From Pedobacter schmidteae (GTDB taxonomy: Bacteria; Bacteroidota; Bacteroidia; Sphingobacteriales; Sphingobacteriaceae), in NCBI RefSeq assembly GCF_900564155.1, contig NZ_LS999839.1:2787097-2851096 (forward strand): a stretch of DNA of 64,000 nt, in the 5' to 3' direction. Under the pieces are notes generated by a model, which saw nothing but the letters and a program-made list of their open reading frames with translations, searched no databases and was not told where the DNA came from. The translations under genes were made by a program, and so were the position numbers. Shown piece by piece: positions 18,101-26,404 of this stretch (the stretch's first letter is position 1; every line of letters starts with the position of its first letter).

Positions 18101-18685
18101 ATTCCGCTATTGTCAAGTACTCCGGTTTATCTGGGCAATACCATTCCTAAATATAAAGCGAGTATAGGTACGGAGTTTAGCTACAAACAGTTTAAGTTGA
18201 ATGTGCTGTTTGATGCACAAAAAGGAGGGGTAGCCCATTCTTATACCCATGGTCGTTTGGCTGATTTTGGTAAGCTATCGGCTACTTTGCCAGGTCGTTA
18301 TAGTGGTATAACGGGAAATGGAGTTGTTGATAACGGCGATGGAACATTCAGGCCAAATACGACAATTGCAACAGATATTACTTCGTTCTATAATACTTCT
18401 ATGGGAACCCTCAATGGCGAGGGGGCAACCTATAAAACAGATTTTATCAAATTTAGAGAAGCAAGGTTTGATTATACGCTTCCTAAGTCAATTCTAAAAT
18501 CAATTAAATTATCCCGGGCAACTATAGGCATCTATGGACGTAACCTGATGATCTGGTCTAATTGGCCAATGTTCGACCCCGAGTTTGGTACTTTGAGCGG
18601 TACTGATATTGTACAGGGATTTGAGATTGGACAGTTCCCCTCAACGCGCACTTTTGGTTTTAATTTAGTAATTGGTATTAATTAA
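15176..18685 (+). CDS. SusC/RagA-family TonB-dependent receptor with STN domain
   Basis: 1169-residue outer-membrane importer. ATG at 15176; a second ATG at codon 23 (15242) starts the signal peptide proper, which ends at STLAQK. Domains in order: STN (about 45-118), carboxypeptidase-regulatory-like domain from IRGRVLDENGEPMYGATV, plug start LNEVVVTALGIKREERALGY, plug with GLNMVRSNGGPAGSNKIILRG, and a barrel ending in an aromatic-rich tail. The longer TonB-box region (ALGIKREERALGYA) is typical of the SusC subgroup that pairs with SusD-like_2 proteins. The gene overlaps the following susD frame only if that gene starts upstream; with its true lipoprotein start there is a 7-base gap. Cargo genes downstream suggest a phosphoester rather than a glycan substrate (inference). 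Confidence 0.95.
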   Translation: MYRIYTKKLAIPERYAHKILLIMRFTTVILIASLMQVSASTLAQKISLSKTNASLKAVIKEIRVQSGYEFIYTESVFKVAVPVTISVKSGNFNDVLEQIFKNQPLSFSIDSKTVIIKQKDKNLFENTVARFQAIDIRGRVLDENGEPMYGATVRVKGTSKVVTTDGEGRFTLRDINENAVLEVSYLGYQVKELKVTKDVRDVTIRLVVADSKLNEVVVTALGIKREERALGYAITKLDSNQINNAPSGNWIDALSGKVAGLNMVRSNGGPAGSNKIILRGENSLTGGADNEALIVIDGVVVNNGSGKRTATGGSAAGPSDGIQPTDFGSGINDLNPEDIESITVLKGPGAAALYGQRGANGAIIVTTKSGNAKSKAVSITLTSNVALESANRWPDLQYEYGQGQSGADTYGYGVNSASSLAFGPRFNGQNFIQYDPVTQTAATEATPWVPYKNQVREFFETGKTFTNSISISGNIKKNTTFRVSATHADNEWIIPNTGYKRNNISFSANSKITSKLSFSVKGGYTNRESENLPGMGYGNQSVMYWYVFWVPNADINWLRNYWTNGKEYRELKDVFTASPENPYAISYEFINGSKRNGITGNAQLNYAFTKELSLQLRATLDRTSDDRVQKRPWTAARLATGSYRTQDIISKEYSGDFLLKYNKQLNKDFNVMATVGGSMLKNRYSKNETRADGLIEPNVYSFDNAENPLVYVPDASRFSLNSVYGLFSASYKSYLYLDLTSRMDWNSTLANPFREKSTGFFYPSANLSFIASDYFKLPKAISFAKLRLSVSQVGSGGTVPYRTAYLYGLAANGTYPNGSLQNPTTIPNPDLQPLKTTAYEIGADIKLFKNRLGIDVAAYAGNTKNQILDRIVDRSSGYSRQVINAGQIDNAGLEVAMNGTLIQSKSLKWTTFMTFATNKNKIIALANNDTTVLLRSSAVGGAQIIAKVGGSMGDMYGTGFLRAPDGQVIYNPTTGIPLLSSTPVYLGNTIPKYKASIGTEFSYKQFKLNVLFDAQKGGVAHSYTHGRLADFGKLSATLPGRYSGITGNGVVDNGDGTFRPNTTIATDITSFYNTSMGTLNGEGATYKTDFIKFREARFDYTLPKSILKSIKLSRATIGIYGRNLMIWSNWPMFDPEFGTLSGTDIVQGFEIGQFPSTRTFGFNLVIGIN

Positions 18686-18692
18686 TACAGCA

Positions 18693-20249
18693 ATGAAAAG
18701 AACAATATACTTCATTACCCTTTTATCATTTGTATTGAGCTTTTTGGCTTGTGATAAGGGGTTTGACCGCGAAAATACCGATCCGATAAACATTATCAGT
18801 TCTTCACCTGATAAATTGCTGGCACCGGCTTTGGTAAACGTTTTGACAGGTAACATGACCCGTAACCGTAACTTTAATAACGAACTGATGCAGGTAACGG
18901 TAACTCAAAGTGAGGATGATTTTACGGTATTTAGATATAATTTCAGGCCAAACACGGCAGATTACACCTGGAATATCTGGTATCCGGAACTTACCAACTT
19001 CAGGGATATTTACGAGATTGCTTCAAAGCCCGAATATCAGAACAATTCCTATAAAGGCATTTCACGGGTATGCGAAGCCTGGGTTTTTTCTTTAGTTACG
19101 GATACCTATGGCGATGTACCATTTAAGGAAGCTAACCAGGGGAAAATAGGTTTGGTTGAGCCTGCGTTTGATAGTCAGAAAGAAATTTACACCGCTTTGT
19201 TGGCCAAGCTGGAGGAAGCCAATACGCTGCTGAGCGAAAATGTGGCCATCGACGCTGCAAGCGATCCAATTTATAAAGGCGACATTGTGCTTTGGCGTAA
19301 ATTCTGTAATAGTTTACATCTTCGTTTGTTATTGCGTTTATCTGGAAAACAGGAAGTGGCCAATACCATGATTGCCAAAATCAAGGAAATGGTGGATACC
19401 AATCCCTCAAAATATCCGGTTTTTTCTTCAAATGCCGAATCGGCGGTGCTAAAATGGAATGGCACTACTACCACTACAGATCCTTACACCAATCCGTATG
19501 CCATTAATTTGCGCGAAAATGACTTCACTATACCCTCTTTGTGTAATTTCTTTATCTTGAAGCTGAATGATTGGAATGATCCACGCATAGATATTGGCGC
19601 AACTTACGGAGCTAATGCCCGTAACCGGCTGGGGATAGCGGCAGGTACCGGTGGTTTTATTGGAATAGATAGCGGTTACGAACCTGGTAGTAAAGAACAA
19701 AAACAATCCTACTTTTATTCGTTTGGCAACTCAGAATTTTCCTTGCAGAAAAGCCCGCTAACAGGCATTGCTATGACCTATGCAGAAGTACAGTTTATAT
19801 TGGCAGAGGCTGCGGCCAAAGGCTGGATTTCGGGGTCTGCCCAAACATTTTATTATACGGGTATTGCAAATGCTATTAATTACTGGGTACCAAACTTTAG
19901 CACCAATATATCAGGTACGGTATTTACCAATTACATAGCAAACGCAGGTATTGCATGGGACAATAACTTGCCTTTGGAAGCCGCTACAGGTGATAGTAAA
20001 ATGGAGCGTATCCATATTCAAAAGTACTACAGTCTTTTCCTTACCGATTTTCAGCAATGGTTTGAATACCGTCGCACCGGGCATCCAATATTGCCCAGGG
20101 GTGCAGGCCTAAAAAATGGTGGGAAAATGCCAGCCAGAATGAACTATCCGGTTTACGTGCAATCGGCCAATCCAACCAACTACAGTAAGGCTGTGGCCAA
20201 TATGGGAGGGGATGATATGAATACTTTGGTTTGGTGGCAAAAGCCTTAA
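18693..20249 (+). CDS. SusD-like outer-membrane lipoprotein (SusD-like_2 type)
   Basis: Surface lipoprotein partner of the preceding SusC. The ATG at 18693 gives a clean lipoprotein signal peptide ending FLAC (Cys20); an upstream in-frame start at 18672 would spoil it. About 518 residues. CDKGFDRENTDPI, then VTDTYGDVPFKEA near residue 130, KPEYQNNSYKG before it, and the C-terminal FEYRRTGHPIL are features I associate with the SusD-like_2 branch (PF12771) rather than classical SusD. The YTNPYAINLREND region and the DPRID segment also fit. It sits 7 bases after susC and 34 bases before the DUF5689 lipoprotein gene, in one operon. Confidence 0.9.
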   Translation: MKRTIYFITLLSFVLSFLACDKGFDRENTDPINIISSSPDKLLAPALVNVLTGNMTRNRNFNNELMQVTVTQSEDDFTVFRYNFRPNTADYTWNIWYPELTNFRDIYEIASKPEYQNNSYKGISRVCEAWVFSLVTDTYGDVPFKEANQGKIGLVEPAFDSQKEIYTALLAKLEEANTLLSENVAIDAASDPIYKGDIVLWRKFCNSLHLRLLLRLSGKQEVANTMIAKIKEMVDTNPSKYPVFSSNAESAVLKWNGTTTTTDPYTNPYAINLRENDFTIPSLCNFFILKLNDWNDPRIDIGATYGANARNRLGIAAGTGGFIGIDSGYEPGSKEQKQSYFYSFGNSEFSLQKSPLTGIAMTYAEVQFILAEAAAKGWISGSAQTFYYTGIANAINYWVPNFSTNISGTVFTNYIANAGIAWDNNLPLEAATGDSKMERIHIQKYYSLFLTDFQQWFEYRRTGHPILPRGAGLKNGGKMPARMNYPVYVQSANPTNYSKAVANMGGDDMNTLVWWQKP

Positions 20250-20283
20250 TAAATAAGATTTAAGATAATTTAAAATATTTATA

Positions 20284-21846
20284 ATGATGACGAAGCTAAC
20301 ACTCAATATATCATTGCTGCTTTCAACTTTGTTTCTTTTAGCCGGCTGTGATAAAACAGGAAATTTTCCTGGTGGTGAGGTTAATCCTCATATCGCCATT
20401 TATGATTTAAGAAGCTTTTATAAAGGAGCCGACTACCCACTTACACAAGCGTCTATGCTTGGTTCCATTGGCATTACCGGTGTAGTTGTCTCCGATCATA
20501 GTGGTAAAAACATGACTTCGGGCTTACTCATGCTACAAAATAAGTGGCGACTAAATGAGCTTAGAGGGATTGCGGTTAACATTGGTGCCGATGCCGCAAA
20601 CTATGTTCCCGGCGATTCGGTAACGGTAAACCTGGTGGGCGGGGTTATGAAACAAGTTGATGGAATGCTCCAGGTGACCGGAGTAAATGGCTCCGCTGTG
20701 GTAAAAGTTGCTTCTGGTAAAACTATTGCGGTAAACCGGGTTCCAAGTCGTTTCATTTTGGCCGATCCGGCTAAATATGAAAGTACAGAAGTGGTGATTG
20801 TAAAAGGGGGATTTGATCCAATTCCGGCACCTACGGATACTTATAAAGGCGATAAGTTAGTGAATGACGGTTTTGGCAATTTTACTTTGCATACCGAATC
20901 TGCTGCCACTTTTGCCAATGCATCCTTGCCAGGTATGGCCAATTTTTTTGGGGTGGTGGAATATACAAAAGCTGCGGATGGTAAATATACTCCGCACTTG
21001 CGTATACGCAAACCGGAAGACATCAGAGTATTGAGCTCTACCATTACAAGGGCTGCCATTGTCATTTCCGGTTTTTTGGCAATGCCAGAGGGCACGCCTT
21101 CAACCAATGGTGAGTACATGCAATTTTTGGCAACCCGGGATATCGACTTCGCTGCAACGCCCTATTGTGTAGTCACGCACAATACAAACTCTGCTTACCA
21201 ACCCACAGGGGCACCTGTTAATGGCTGGGCTGCAGGTGGCAGGCGATCCTATAAGTTTAATTTAACTGCAGGAAAGGTAACAAAAGGGGAATATTTTTAT
21301 GTAGGCGGAAACTCTAACAAATTAATTAATGGAGTAGGCTCAACCAGTATTGCAGCTAGTAAATGGATCGTATCTAAAAATACAGGAAGTTCGGCTGGGG
21401 ATGGTCTTGGAGACATCAATGCTGATTTATTATTAAACGGAACCAGTGGCTTTGCAGATGGTATTGCAGTATTCGAAGGACTTACCGTTACCGGAAATAC
21501 GACCCCAATAGACGTGATCATTACCGGAGCAAATGGAGCGATTCTTGACCTTGCGAAAGGAGCAGGATTACGTATTGCAAATACAGATTGGTATGATATT
21601 GTAAATCCTGTAACCTTAGAGGCACAGCCATTATATAAGCAAGGTTCAAACACGATTTGTTTAAGTCGTCCGGCGCCAACAAATGCTGGCTTTTTTTATA
21701 AATTAGGTGGAGAGTACAATATAAGACTGGGACGCTGGGTAACGGCAAGATCACAAAATAGGGTAGACTTAGCGATCGATTCAAAAATTAATGAAATTGA
21801 AAGTGAATTCCCTGCAGGAACCATGTCGACAAAAGTGATTGAATAA
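20284..21846 (+). CDS. DUF5689-domain lipoprotein
   Basis: 520-residue lipoprotein; signal peptide with lipobox LLAGC (Cys22). The N-terminal half matches what I know of DUF5689 (IAIYDLRSFYKGADYPL, then GVVVSDHSGKNM, GDSVTVNLVGG), a beta-rich, OB-like module found in Bacteroidota surface proteins and often beside or fused to nucleases. The C-terminal half (about 260-520) is also beta-rich, with ISGFLAMPEGTPSTNGEYMQFLATRDIDF suggesting a choice-of-anchor or lamin-tail-like repeat; I cannot name it securely. It follows susD by 34 bases and precedes the phosphoesterase-fold lipoprotein by 31 bases. A role as the accessory surface-binding subunit of this uptake system is inferred, not shown. Confidence 0.75.
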   Translation: MMTKLTLNISLLLSTLFLLAGCDKTGNFPGGEVNPHIAIYDLRSFYKGADYPLTQASMLGSIGITGVVVSDHSGKNMTSGLLMLQNKWRLNELRGIAVNIGADAANYVPGDSVTVNLVGGVMKQVDGMLQVTGVNGSAVVKVASGKTIAVNRVPSRFILADPAKYESTEVVIVKGGFDPIPAPTDTYKGDKLVNDGFGNFTLHTESAATFANASLPGMANFFGVVEYTKAADGKYTPHLRIRKPEDIRVLSSTITRAAIVISGFLAMPEGTPSTNGEYMQFLATRDIDFAATPYCVVTHNTNSAYQPTGAPVNGWAAGGRRSYKFNLTAGKVTKGEYFYVGGNSNKLINGVGSTSIAASKWIVSKNTGSSAGDGLGDINADLLLNGTSGFADGIAVFEGLTVTGNTTPIDVIITGANGAILDLAKGAGLRIANTDWYDIVNPVTLEAQPLYKQGSNTICLSRPAPTNAGFFYKLGGEYNIRLGRWVTARSQNRVDLAIDSKINEIESEFPAGTMSTKVIE

Positions 21847-21877
21847 TTTTTAAATTAGATTTAAATATAAATAGGTA

Positions 21878-22678
21878 ATGAAGCATTTAAAAATAGTTGC
21901 ACTGATTTGTTTGGTAGTTTTATTTGGCTGTTCGGTAAAGAAAAATACGCCGGTAAGTATTTCCAGGAATGAGTTGAAGATATTATGCTACAATATCCAT
22001 CATGCCAATCCACCCTCCAAACCGGGATTGATTGACTTAGATGCGATTGCCCGCGTAATTACCGACAGTAAAGCAGACCTGGTGGCTTTGCAGGAAGTAG
22101 AAAATGGCGCAAAGCGTAGTGGAGTTGTAAATCAGGCTAAAGTACTTGCCGAAAAAACCGGACTGAACTATCATTTCTTTAAGGCGATTGACTATGATGG
22201 GGGCGATTACGGAATTGCTATTTTAAGTCGCTATCAATTTAAAGATGTAAAGTTGGTTCCACTTCCCCAGAAAATTACAGCCGAAAAACGTGTATTGGGC
22301 TATATGACCATAGAGATAGGTAAACAGCAGTTTATATTGGCAAATACGCATCTGGATGCAACCAAAACACATGAAAACCGGAATGTTCAAATGGAACAAA
22401 TCTTAAAAGAATTTGAACACAGCCGTTTGCCGGTAATCCTGTGTGGTGATTTGAACAGTGTTGCGGGCTCAGATGCGATAAACCTATTGGATAAACAATT
22501 TAAACGGACCTGCACAGAAAATTGTGGAAAAACAGTACCTCAGATTAACCCACGTAACACCATAGATTATGTTGCGACTAAAAATGTAAAGTGGCCGTTG
22601 TTGGAGCATAAGGTAATTGAGGAAACTTACGCATCCGATCATAGACCGGTATTGGCCGTTTTTGAAATGGGCAAGTAA
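21878..22678 (+). CDS. Endonuclease/exonuclease/phosphatase-family lipoprotein
   Basis: 266-residue metal-dependent phosphoesterase with DNase-I fold, anchored as a lipoprotein (lipobox LFGC, Cys18). All family blocks are present in order: ILCYNIHH (metal region), ALQEVEN (metal-binding Glu), YGIAILSR, LANTHLDA (catalytic His), CGDLNS (Asp/Asn pair), NTIDYVA and SDHRPVLAVF (catalytic Asp-His). The family includes DNase I, sphingomyelinases and inositol-phosphate phosphatases, so the substrate is a phosphoester or phosphodiester that sequence alone does not specify. It is the last gene of the fecI-fecR-susC-susD-DUF5689 operon and is followed by a strong terminator. Surface or periplasmic release of phosphate-containing ligands for SusCD uptake is the likely role (inference). 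Confidence 0.9.
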   Translation: MKHLKIVALICLVVLFGCSVKKNTPVSISRNELKILCYNIHHANPPSKPGLIDLDAIARVITDSKADLVALQEVENGAKRSGVVNQAKVLAEKTGLNYHFFKAIDYDGGDYGIAILSRYQFKDVKLVPLPQKITAEKRVLGYMTIEIGKQQFILANTHLDATKTHENRNVQMEQILKEFEHSRLPVILCGDLNSVAGSDAINLLDKQFKRTCTENCGKTVPQINPRNTIDYVATKNVKWPLLEHKVIEETYASDHRPVLAVFEMGK

Positions 22679-22709
22679 GCTATCGTAGACCAGCCTTTTT
22701 TGAGTGAAT

Positions 22710-22754
22710 AGGCTGTATCATTAATCATTGATTAATGATACAGCCTGTTTTTTT
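22710..22754 (+). terminator. Intrinsic terminator, 17-base-pair perfect stem
   Basis: AGGCTGTATCATTAATC (22710-22726), loop ATT, GATTAATGATACAGCCT (22730-22746), followed by GTTTTTTT. A perfect 17-pair stem plus U-tract is an unusually strong rho-independent terminator. It ends the phosphoesterase operon. Its U-tract touches the stop codon (22753-22755) of the convergent gene, whose transcript would meet the same stem, so it may work in both directions, although no T-run is present on that side. Confidence 0.9.
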
Positions 22755-23784
22755 AAGCCGGTATTTTTGAAGAAGCATCTATATTGATTTTTTTCATTTC
22801 TTGCTCTTGAGCAATAAATGATTGCCTTGCTATTTTTGCAGTTTTATGATCTCCTGTGTGACTCCAGCCTGGAGGCATAATGAAGTAAAGCAGTTTATTT
22901 TTTAACCCTGGTGCAGCAAGAACATCTTTTCCTAAACAAATAAATTCGCCAAAATAGGCGTCCCAAATGCTGTTTGGTTTCATCTCACGGGTAATGCCAT
23001 ATTCTATTTGGATATCCATTCTTTCATTTTGGTAAGTCTTAAAAATATGGTCCCAGATGTTCAACAGATTACAAAAGTTGGTGTCCATATATAATGGGTT
23101 TTTAGCATGATGTACACGATGATGTGAAGGAGTAAGTAAAATTTTGTTCAGGAAACCCAATCTTCCATCTTTTATCAGGTTTTCTCCAACATGGATAAAT
23201 GAACCCCAGAATCCATCTATAAACATAATGAAAAACAAGAGGGCCGGATTAACACCCAGAAGTATACAGATTGATGTGCGGACTACATCAGCGTAAGGCG
23301 CTTCCAAAAAGAAATGAGCAAAATTAACGGAGAGGTTCATTTGCTGAGGCGCATGATGGGTGGAGTGCAGGCACCAAAGGATTCGGACTTTGTGTGCTAA
23401 GGCATGGTAAACAAAATGCGAAAATTCCCAGATGATGTAACCATAAATTAACCAATACCAGGTAAAGGTTGTGGTAAAGAGTGCCCAATTTTCGAGCAAG
23501 CCAATGCAAAATGTTACAGCAGCTATGGATATAAACCTGGATATAAACCGATTGAGTACAAATACCAGAAACGGCATCTGATAATCTTCTATTTTAAATC
23601 GTTTATAAAAGACCGCCCTTATAATTTCCAGCAATAGCAACAGTGGGATAATGGGGCCCATTACATTTTGTATGCCCGCTAGTGTGGAAAGAGAATCATA
23701 ATCGCCCGATTGTACTATTTTTATGATTCCACCGAATCCAAAGAACCCGGTTATTTCATTGTATATGGTTTGCAGTATGTCCAT
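22753..23784 (-). CDS. Sterol desaturase / fatty acid hydroxylase family membrane protein
   Basis: Di-iron membrane oxidoreductase. From the ATG at 23782-23784 (MDILQTIYNE) the protein is 343 residues. The longer open frame up to 24039 overlaps the upstream gene and has no membrane-protein character, so I reject it. Several membrane segments lie in the first 180 residues. The histidine boxes of the superfamily are clear: HFVYHALAHK, LHSTHHA and HHRVHHAKN. The family hydroxylates or desaturates sterols, carotenoids, alkylglycerols and fatty acids, so the substrate is open. It follows a Tat-secreted isomerase-like gene by 50 bases on the same strand. The family call is strong. Confidence 0.88.
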   Translation of the reverse strand: MDILQTIYNEITGFFGFGGIIKIVQSGDYDSLSTLAGIQNVMGPIIPLLLLLEIIRAVFYKRFKIEDYQMPFLVFVLNRFISRFISIAAVTFCIGLLENWALFTTTFTWYWLIYGYIIWEFSHFVYHALAHKVRILWCLHSTHHAPQQMNLSVNFAHFFLEAPYADVVRTSICILLGVNPALLFFIMFIDGFWGSFIHVGENLIKDGRLGFLNKILLTPSHHRVHHAKNPLYMDTNFCNLLNIWDHIFKTYQNERMDIQIEYGITREMKPNSIWDAYFGEFICLGKDVLAAPGLKNKLLYFIMPPGWSHTGDHKTAKIARQSFIAQEQEMKKINIDASSKIPA

Positions 23785-23834
23785 TGGCTGTTTTTTGTGT
23801 GTTGTAAATAATCTATAAATTACAAAAAAACTCC

Positions 23835-24764
23835 TTATAAATATCTTTTTTTCCAGGCCTGCATCATATATACATTTATGGCCCATTGGTCGGCAACTGG
23901 TTTGTTGGTAAATGGGATGGTTGGCATATAAGAAGGAGGACCAAATTCTGTTAACATGGTGAGTACCTGGCCTTGTTCTTTTTTTAGTGCAACGATTTTG
24001 TCCCACCAGGCAAAATGAGCCTCTACTGCAGCTTTCCATTCAGGTGCGCGAGGGTCGCCAACTTGTGGTCCCTCGGCATGCCCTACACGCGAGTGGACAT
24101 GGTCGGTGCGGGAAATGGCCAGCTCAACAGTACCGGACTGATCTTCAAGCAAGCTTTCGCTAACGTTACACCAATGAGAAATATCCAATGTGAGTCGGAG
24201 GTCGGGGTTATTTTTTAAATAAGGTACAGCTGCAGGAGCCGAGTAAAGCATCCGTGATCTGTGCGTCTCATGATAAATGGGAACACCTGTTTGTTTCGAA
24301 TAGGCGACGGTAAAATCTATAAACTGCTTGTTTTCTTCATAAGTAAAAAAGTCTCTGCCCGAATGAACATTAATGTACAATGGCCGTTGATAGCCATTTC
24401 CTATTGCGGCTGCCAGTACTTTCTGAAAAGTTGTAAAGTTTAAATCTACCGAAGCTTCGTCACCGCGACAGAGGAATCCTACGGTTAACTGATGTGTTTT
24501 TAAGGCTTCGAATAATTCTTTTTGTACAGCCTGATCGGTAGGCCATAAAATTTCTACACCATCATATCCGTCTTTTTTTGCCTTTTTACAGAAATCAGAT
24601 ACCGACCCATCGAAGCCCCAGTAGGGAGCCATAATTTTTAATTCAAAACCTTTCGACACTTTTTCTGAAACCGGTTTGGAAGTAGCAAAGCTATCCAGAG
24701 CGGTTAAAAATAGTGCTGTTGCTGCTGCGCTTTGGGTTATAAAATGTCGTCTGCTGTAGGCCAT
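23835..24764 (-). CDS. Secreted sugar phosphate isomerase/epimerase-like TIM-barrel protein
   Basis: 309 residues with a twin-arginine-type signal peptide (SRRHFITQSAAATALFLTA, residues 4-22), so likely exported folded to the periplasm. The body is an AP-endonuclease-2/xylose-isomerase-like barrel: DGYDGVEILWP, YINVHSGRDFF, VPIYHETHRSRML (metal-binding Glu/His), LTLDISHWC (Asp/His) and DHVHSRVGHAEGP (His). Such proteins act as sugar isomerases or epimerases and are common in Bacteroidota with Tat signals. The exact substrate is unknown. It is upstream of and co-directional with the fatty-acid-hydroxylase-like gene. Confidence 0.82.
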   Translation of the reverse strand: MAYSRRHFITQSAAATALFLTALDSFATSKPVSEKVSKGFELKIMAPYWGFDGSVSDFCKKAKKDGYDGVEILWPTDQAVQKELFEALKTHQLTVGFLCRGDEASVDLNFTTFQKVLAAAIGNGYQRPLYINVHSGRDFFTYEENKQFIDFTVAYSKQTGVPIYHETHRSRMLYSAPAAVPYLKNNPDLRLTLDISHWCNVSESLLEDQSGTVELAISRTDHVHSRVGHAEGPQVGDPRAPEWKAAVEAHFAWWDKIVALKKEQGQVLTMLTEFGPPSYMPTIPFTNKPVADQWAINVYMMQAWKKRYL

Positions 24765-24945
24765 GGTCTATGTCAATTTGAAACTTTAAATTACATATTT
24801 CAAATTAATCTGCACGCTTTGATTTTATTAAATTGATTTGTTGATGGAAGGGAGGTATGATAATTCTATACAGGCTATCTGCGCAAGATCCGGATTTTAA
24901 GACAACATCATTTTGCTCATATTTGTGTGGTAAATTTAAAGTAAG

Positions 24946-25788
24946 ATGGAAACTCAGGAGCAACTCAACTATAACCGGATTGCAAAGGCAATCGATTATA
25001 TTAAAGAGAATTTTAAAGCACAGCCCAATCTTGATCAGATTGCAGATCAGGTACATTTAAGCCCTTTTCATTTTCAAAGGCTATTTACCGAATGGGCCGG
25101 CACCAGCCCGAAAAAGTTTTTGCAATACATCAGTGTCGCGCACGCCAAAAAAATGCTGAAGGAAAACCAATCTACACTTTTTGACGCTGCTTATGAAACG
25201 GGATTATCAGGTACCAGCAGGTTGCATGATTTGTTTGTGAATATTGAAGGGATGACACCTGCTGAATATAAAAACGGTGGCAAAAGCCTTTTCATAAACT
25301 ATAGTTTTGCGGAGAGCCCTTTTGGAAACATTATCGTGGCTTCCACACAAAAAGGAGTATGCTATATGGCTTTTAATGAAGATGAAAGGCAGGCATTGGA
25401 CGATTTGAAAGCTAAATTTCCAAATGCCTCCTATGTTCGGAAGCTGGATTTAATGCAACAAAATGCATTGTTCATTTTTCAAAATGACTGGGGTAAGTTG
25501 TCAGAGATTAAACTGCATTTAAAGGGGACTGATTTTCAGTTAAAAGTTTGGGAGGCCCTAATGAAAATTCCAATGGGGCAGCTTTCTACCTATGGTCATA
25601 TTGCAGCGCAAATAGATAGCCCCAATGCCTCAAGAGCAGTAGGTACAGCTATAGGAAGTAATCCGGTTGCCTTTTTAATTCCTTGTCACCGCGTAATCCA
25701 ATCTACGGGTGCCTTTGGCGGCTATATGTGGGGCAACACCCGGAAAACCGCTATCATTGGCTGGGAAGCGGCAATGTCATCAACTTAA
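24946..25788 (+). CDS. Ada-like AraC-type HTH fused to methylated-DNA-protein cysteine methyltransferase
   Basis: 280 residues. The N-terminal 100 residues are an AraC-type double helix-turn-helix (LDQIADQVHLSPFHFQRLFTEWAGTSPKKF, quoted in part, and a second helix pair). The rest is an O6-alkylguanine-DNA methyltransferase with the active-site motif IPCHRVIQ (Cys acceptor) and upstream YGHIAAQIDSPNASRAVGTAIGSNP (quoted in part). The protein removes alkyl groups from O6-alkylguanine and probably regulates alkylation-response genes. It lacks the N-terminal Ada zinc domain that senses methylphosphotriesters in E. coli Ada, so sensing must differ. It stands alone, divergent from the isomerase-like gene. 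The 181-base gap before it holds no other clear feature. Confidence 0.92.
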   Translation: METQEQLNYNRIAKAIDYIKENFKAQPNLDQIADQVHLSPFHFQRLFTEWAGTSPKKFLQYISVAHAKKMLKENQSTLFDAAYETGLSGTSRLHDLFVNIEGMTPAEYKNGGKSLFINYSFAESPFGNIIVASTQKGVCYMAFNEDERQALDDLKAKFPNASYVRKLDLMQQNALFIFQNDWGKLSEIKLHLKGTDFQLKVWEALMKIPMGQLSTYGHIAAQIDSPNASRAVGTAIGSNPVAFLIPCHRVIQSTGAFGGYMWGNTRKTAIIGWEAAMSST

Positions 25789-25886
25789 CAATCCCATCTT
25801 TTATCTGTATACCGAAATATTTTAAATCTGTATCTGTTATACTTTGTTAAAGCTGCCTACATTTACGGCGGATAAAAACCTATGTG

Positions 25887-26393
25887 ATGAAAATTATACA
25901 GAGTACCCTGAAGGATATAGATGCTATTTTTGAACTTTATGATGCTGGTACGGCTTACCAGAAAAAGCTCGGTATACAAAACTGGCAGGGTTTTGAAAGA
26001 AGTATGGTACAAAATACGATAGAAGAGGGGGTACAATGGCAAATTGTGATAGATGATGAACTGGCCTGTGTTTTTACCTTGGCGCTAAATGATCCATTGA
26101 TATGGGAAGAAAAGGATGAAGATCCGGCAGTTTACATACATCGCATCGCTACCAATCCAAAATTCAGGGGCAGGCATTTTGTAAAAGATATTGTGGCCTG
26201 GGTTAGTGCATATGCATCAGAAAATCAAAAGTCTTATGTTCGGATGGATACTTTGAGTGGTAATGACAAACTGAACGCTTACTATGTGAGTTGCGGTTTC
26301 TCGTACCTGGGGGTAGTGAAATTAAAAAACACTGCAGGACTACCACTTCACTATCAGGATGGCTCGTTCAGTTTGTTTGAATTGAAAGTCTGA
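25887..26393 (+). CDS. GNAT-family N-acetyltransferase
   Basis: 168 residues from ATG 25887 (an in-frame GTG precedes it directly). GNAT features: an N-terminal beta-alpha start MKIIQSTLKDIDAIFELY, VYIHRIATNPKFRGRHFVKDIVAW, which carries the acetyl-CoA pyrophosphate-binding loop (R-G-R-H variant of Q/RxxGxG/A), and NAYYVSCGFSYLG near the end. It probably acetylates a small molecule or a protein; the substrate is unknown. It ends 11 bases before the convergent hypothetical gene. Confidence 0.82.
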   Translation: MKIIQSTLKDIDAIFELYDAGTAYQKKLGIQNWQGFERSMVQNTIEEGVQWQIVIDDELACVFTLALNDPLIWEEKDEDPAVYIHRIATNPKFRGRHFVKDIVAWVSAYASENQKSYVRMDTLSGNDKLNAYYVSCGFSYLGVVKLKNTAGLPLHYQDGSFSLFELKV

Positions 26394-26404
26394 GTAAGAG
26401 CGTA

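Noticed and set aside
21297..21784. Two overlapping minus-strand frames inside the DUF5689 gene
   Set aside because: Antisense to a lipoprotein gene in an operon; composition typical of shadow frames.
23785..24039. N-terminal 85-residue extension of the fatty-acid-hydroxylase-like frame
   Set aside because: It overlaps the 3' end of the isomerase-like gene, lacks membrane character, and a good ATG at 23784 starts the family-like sequence.
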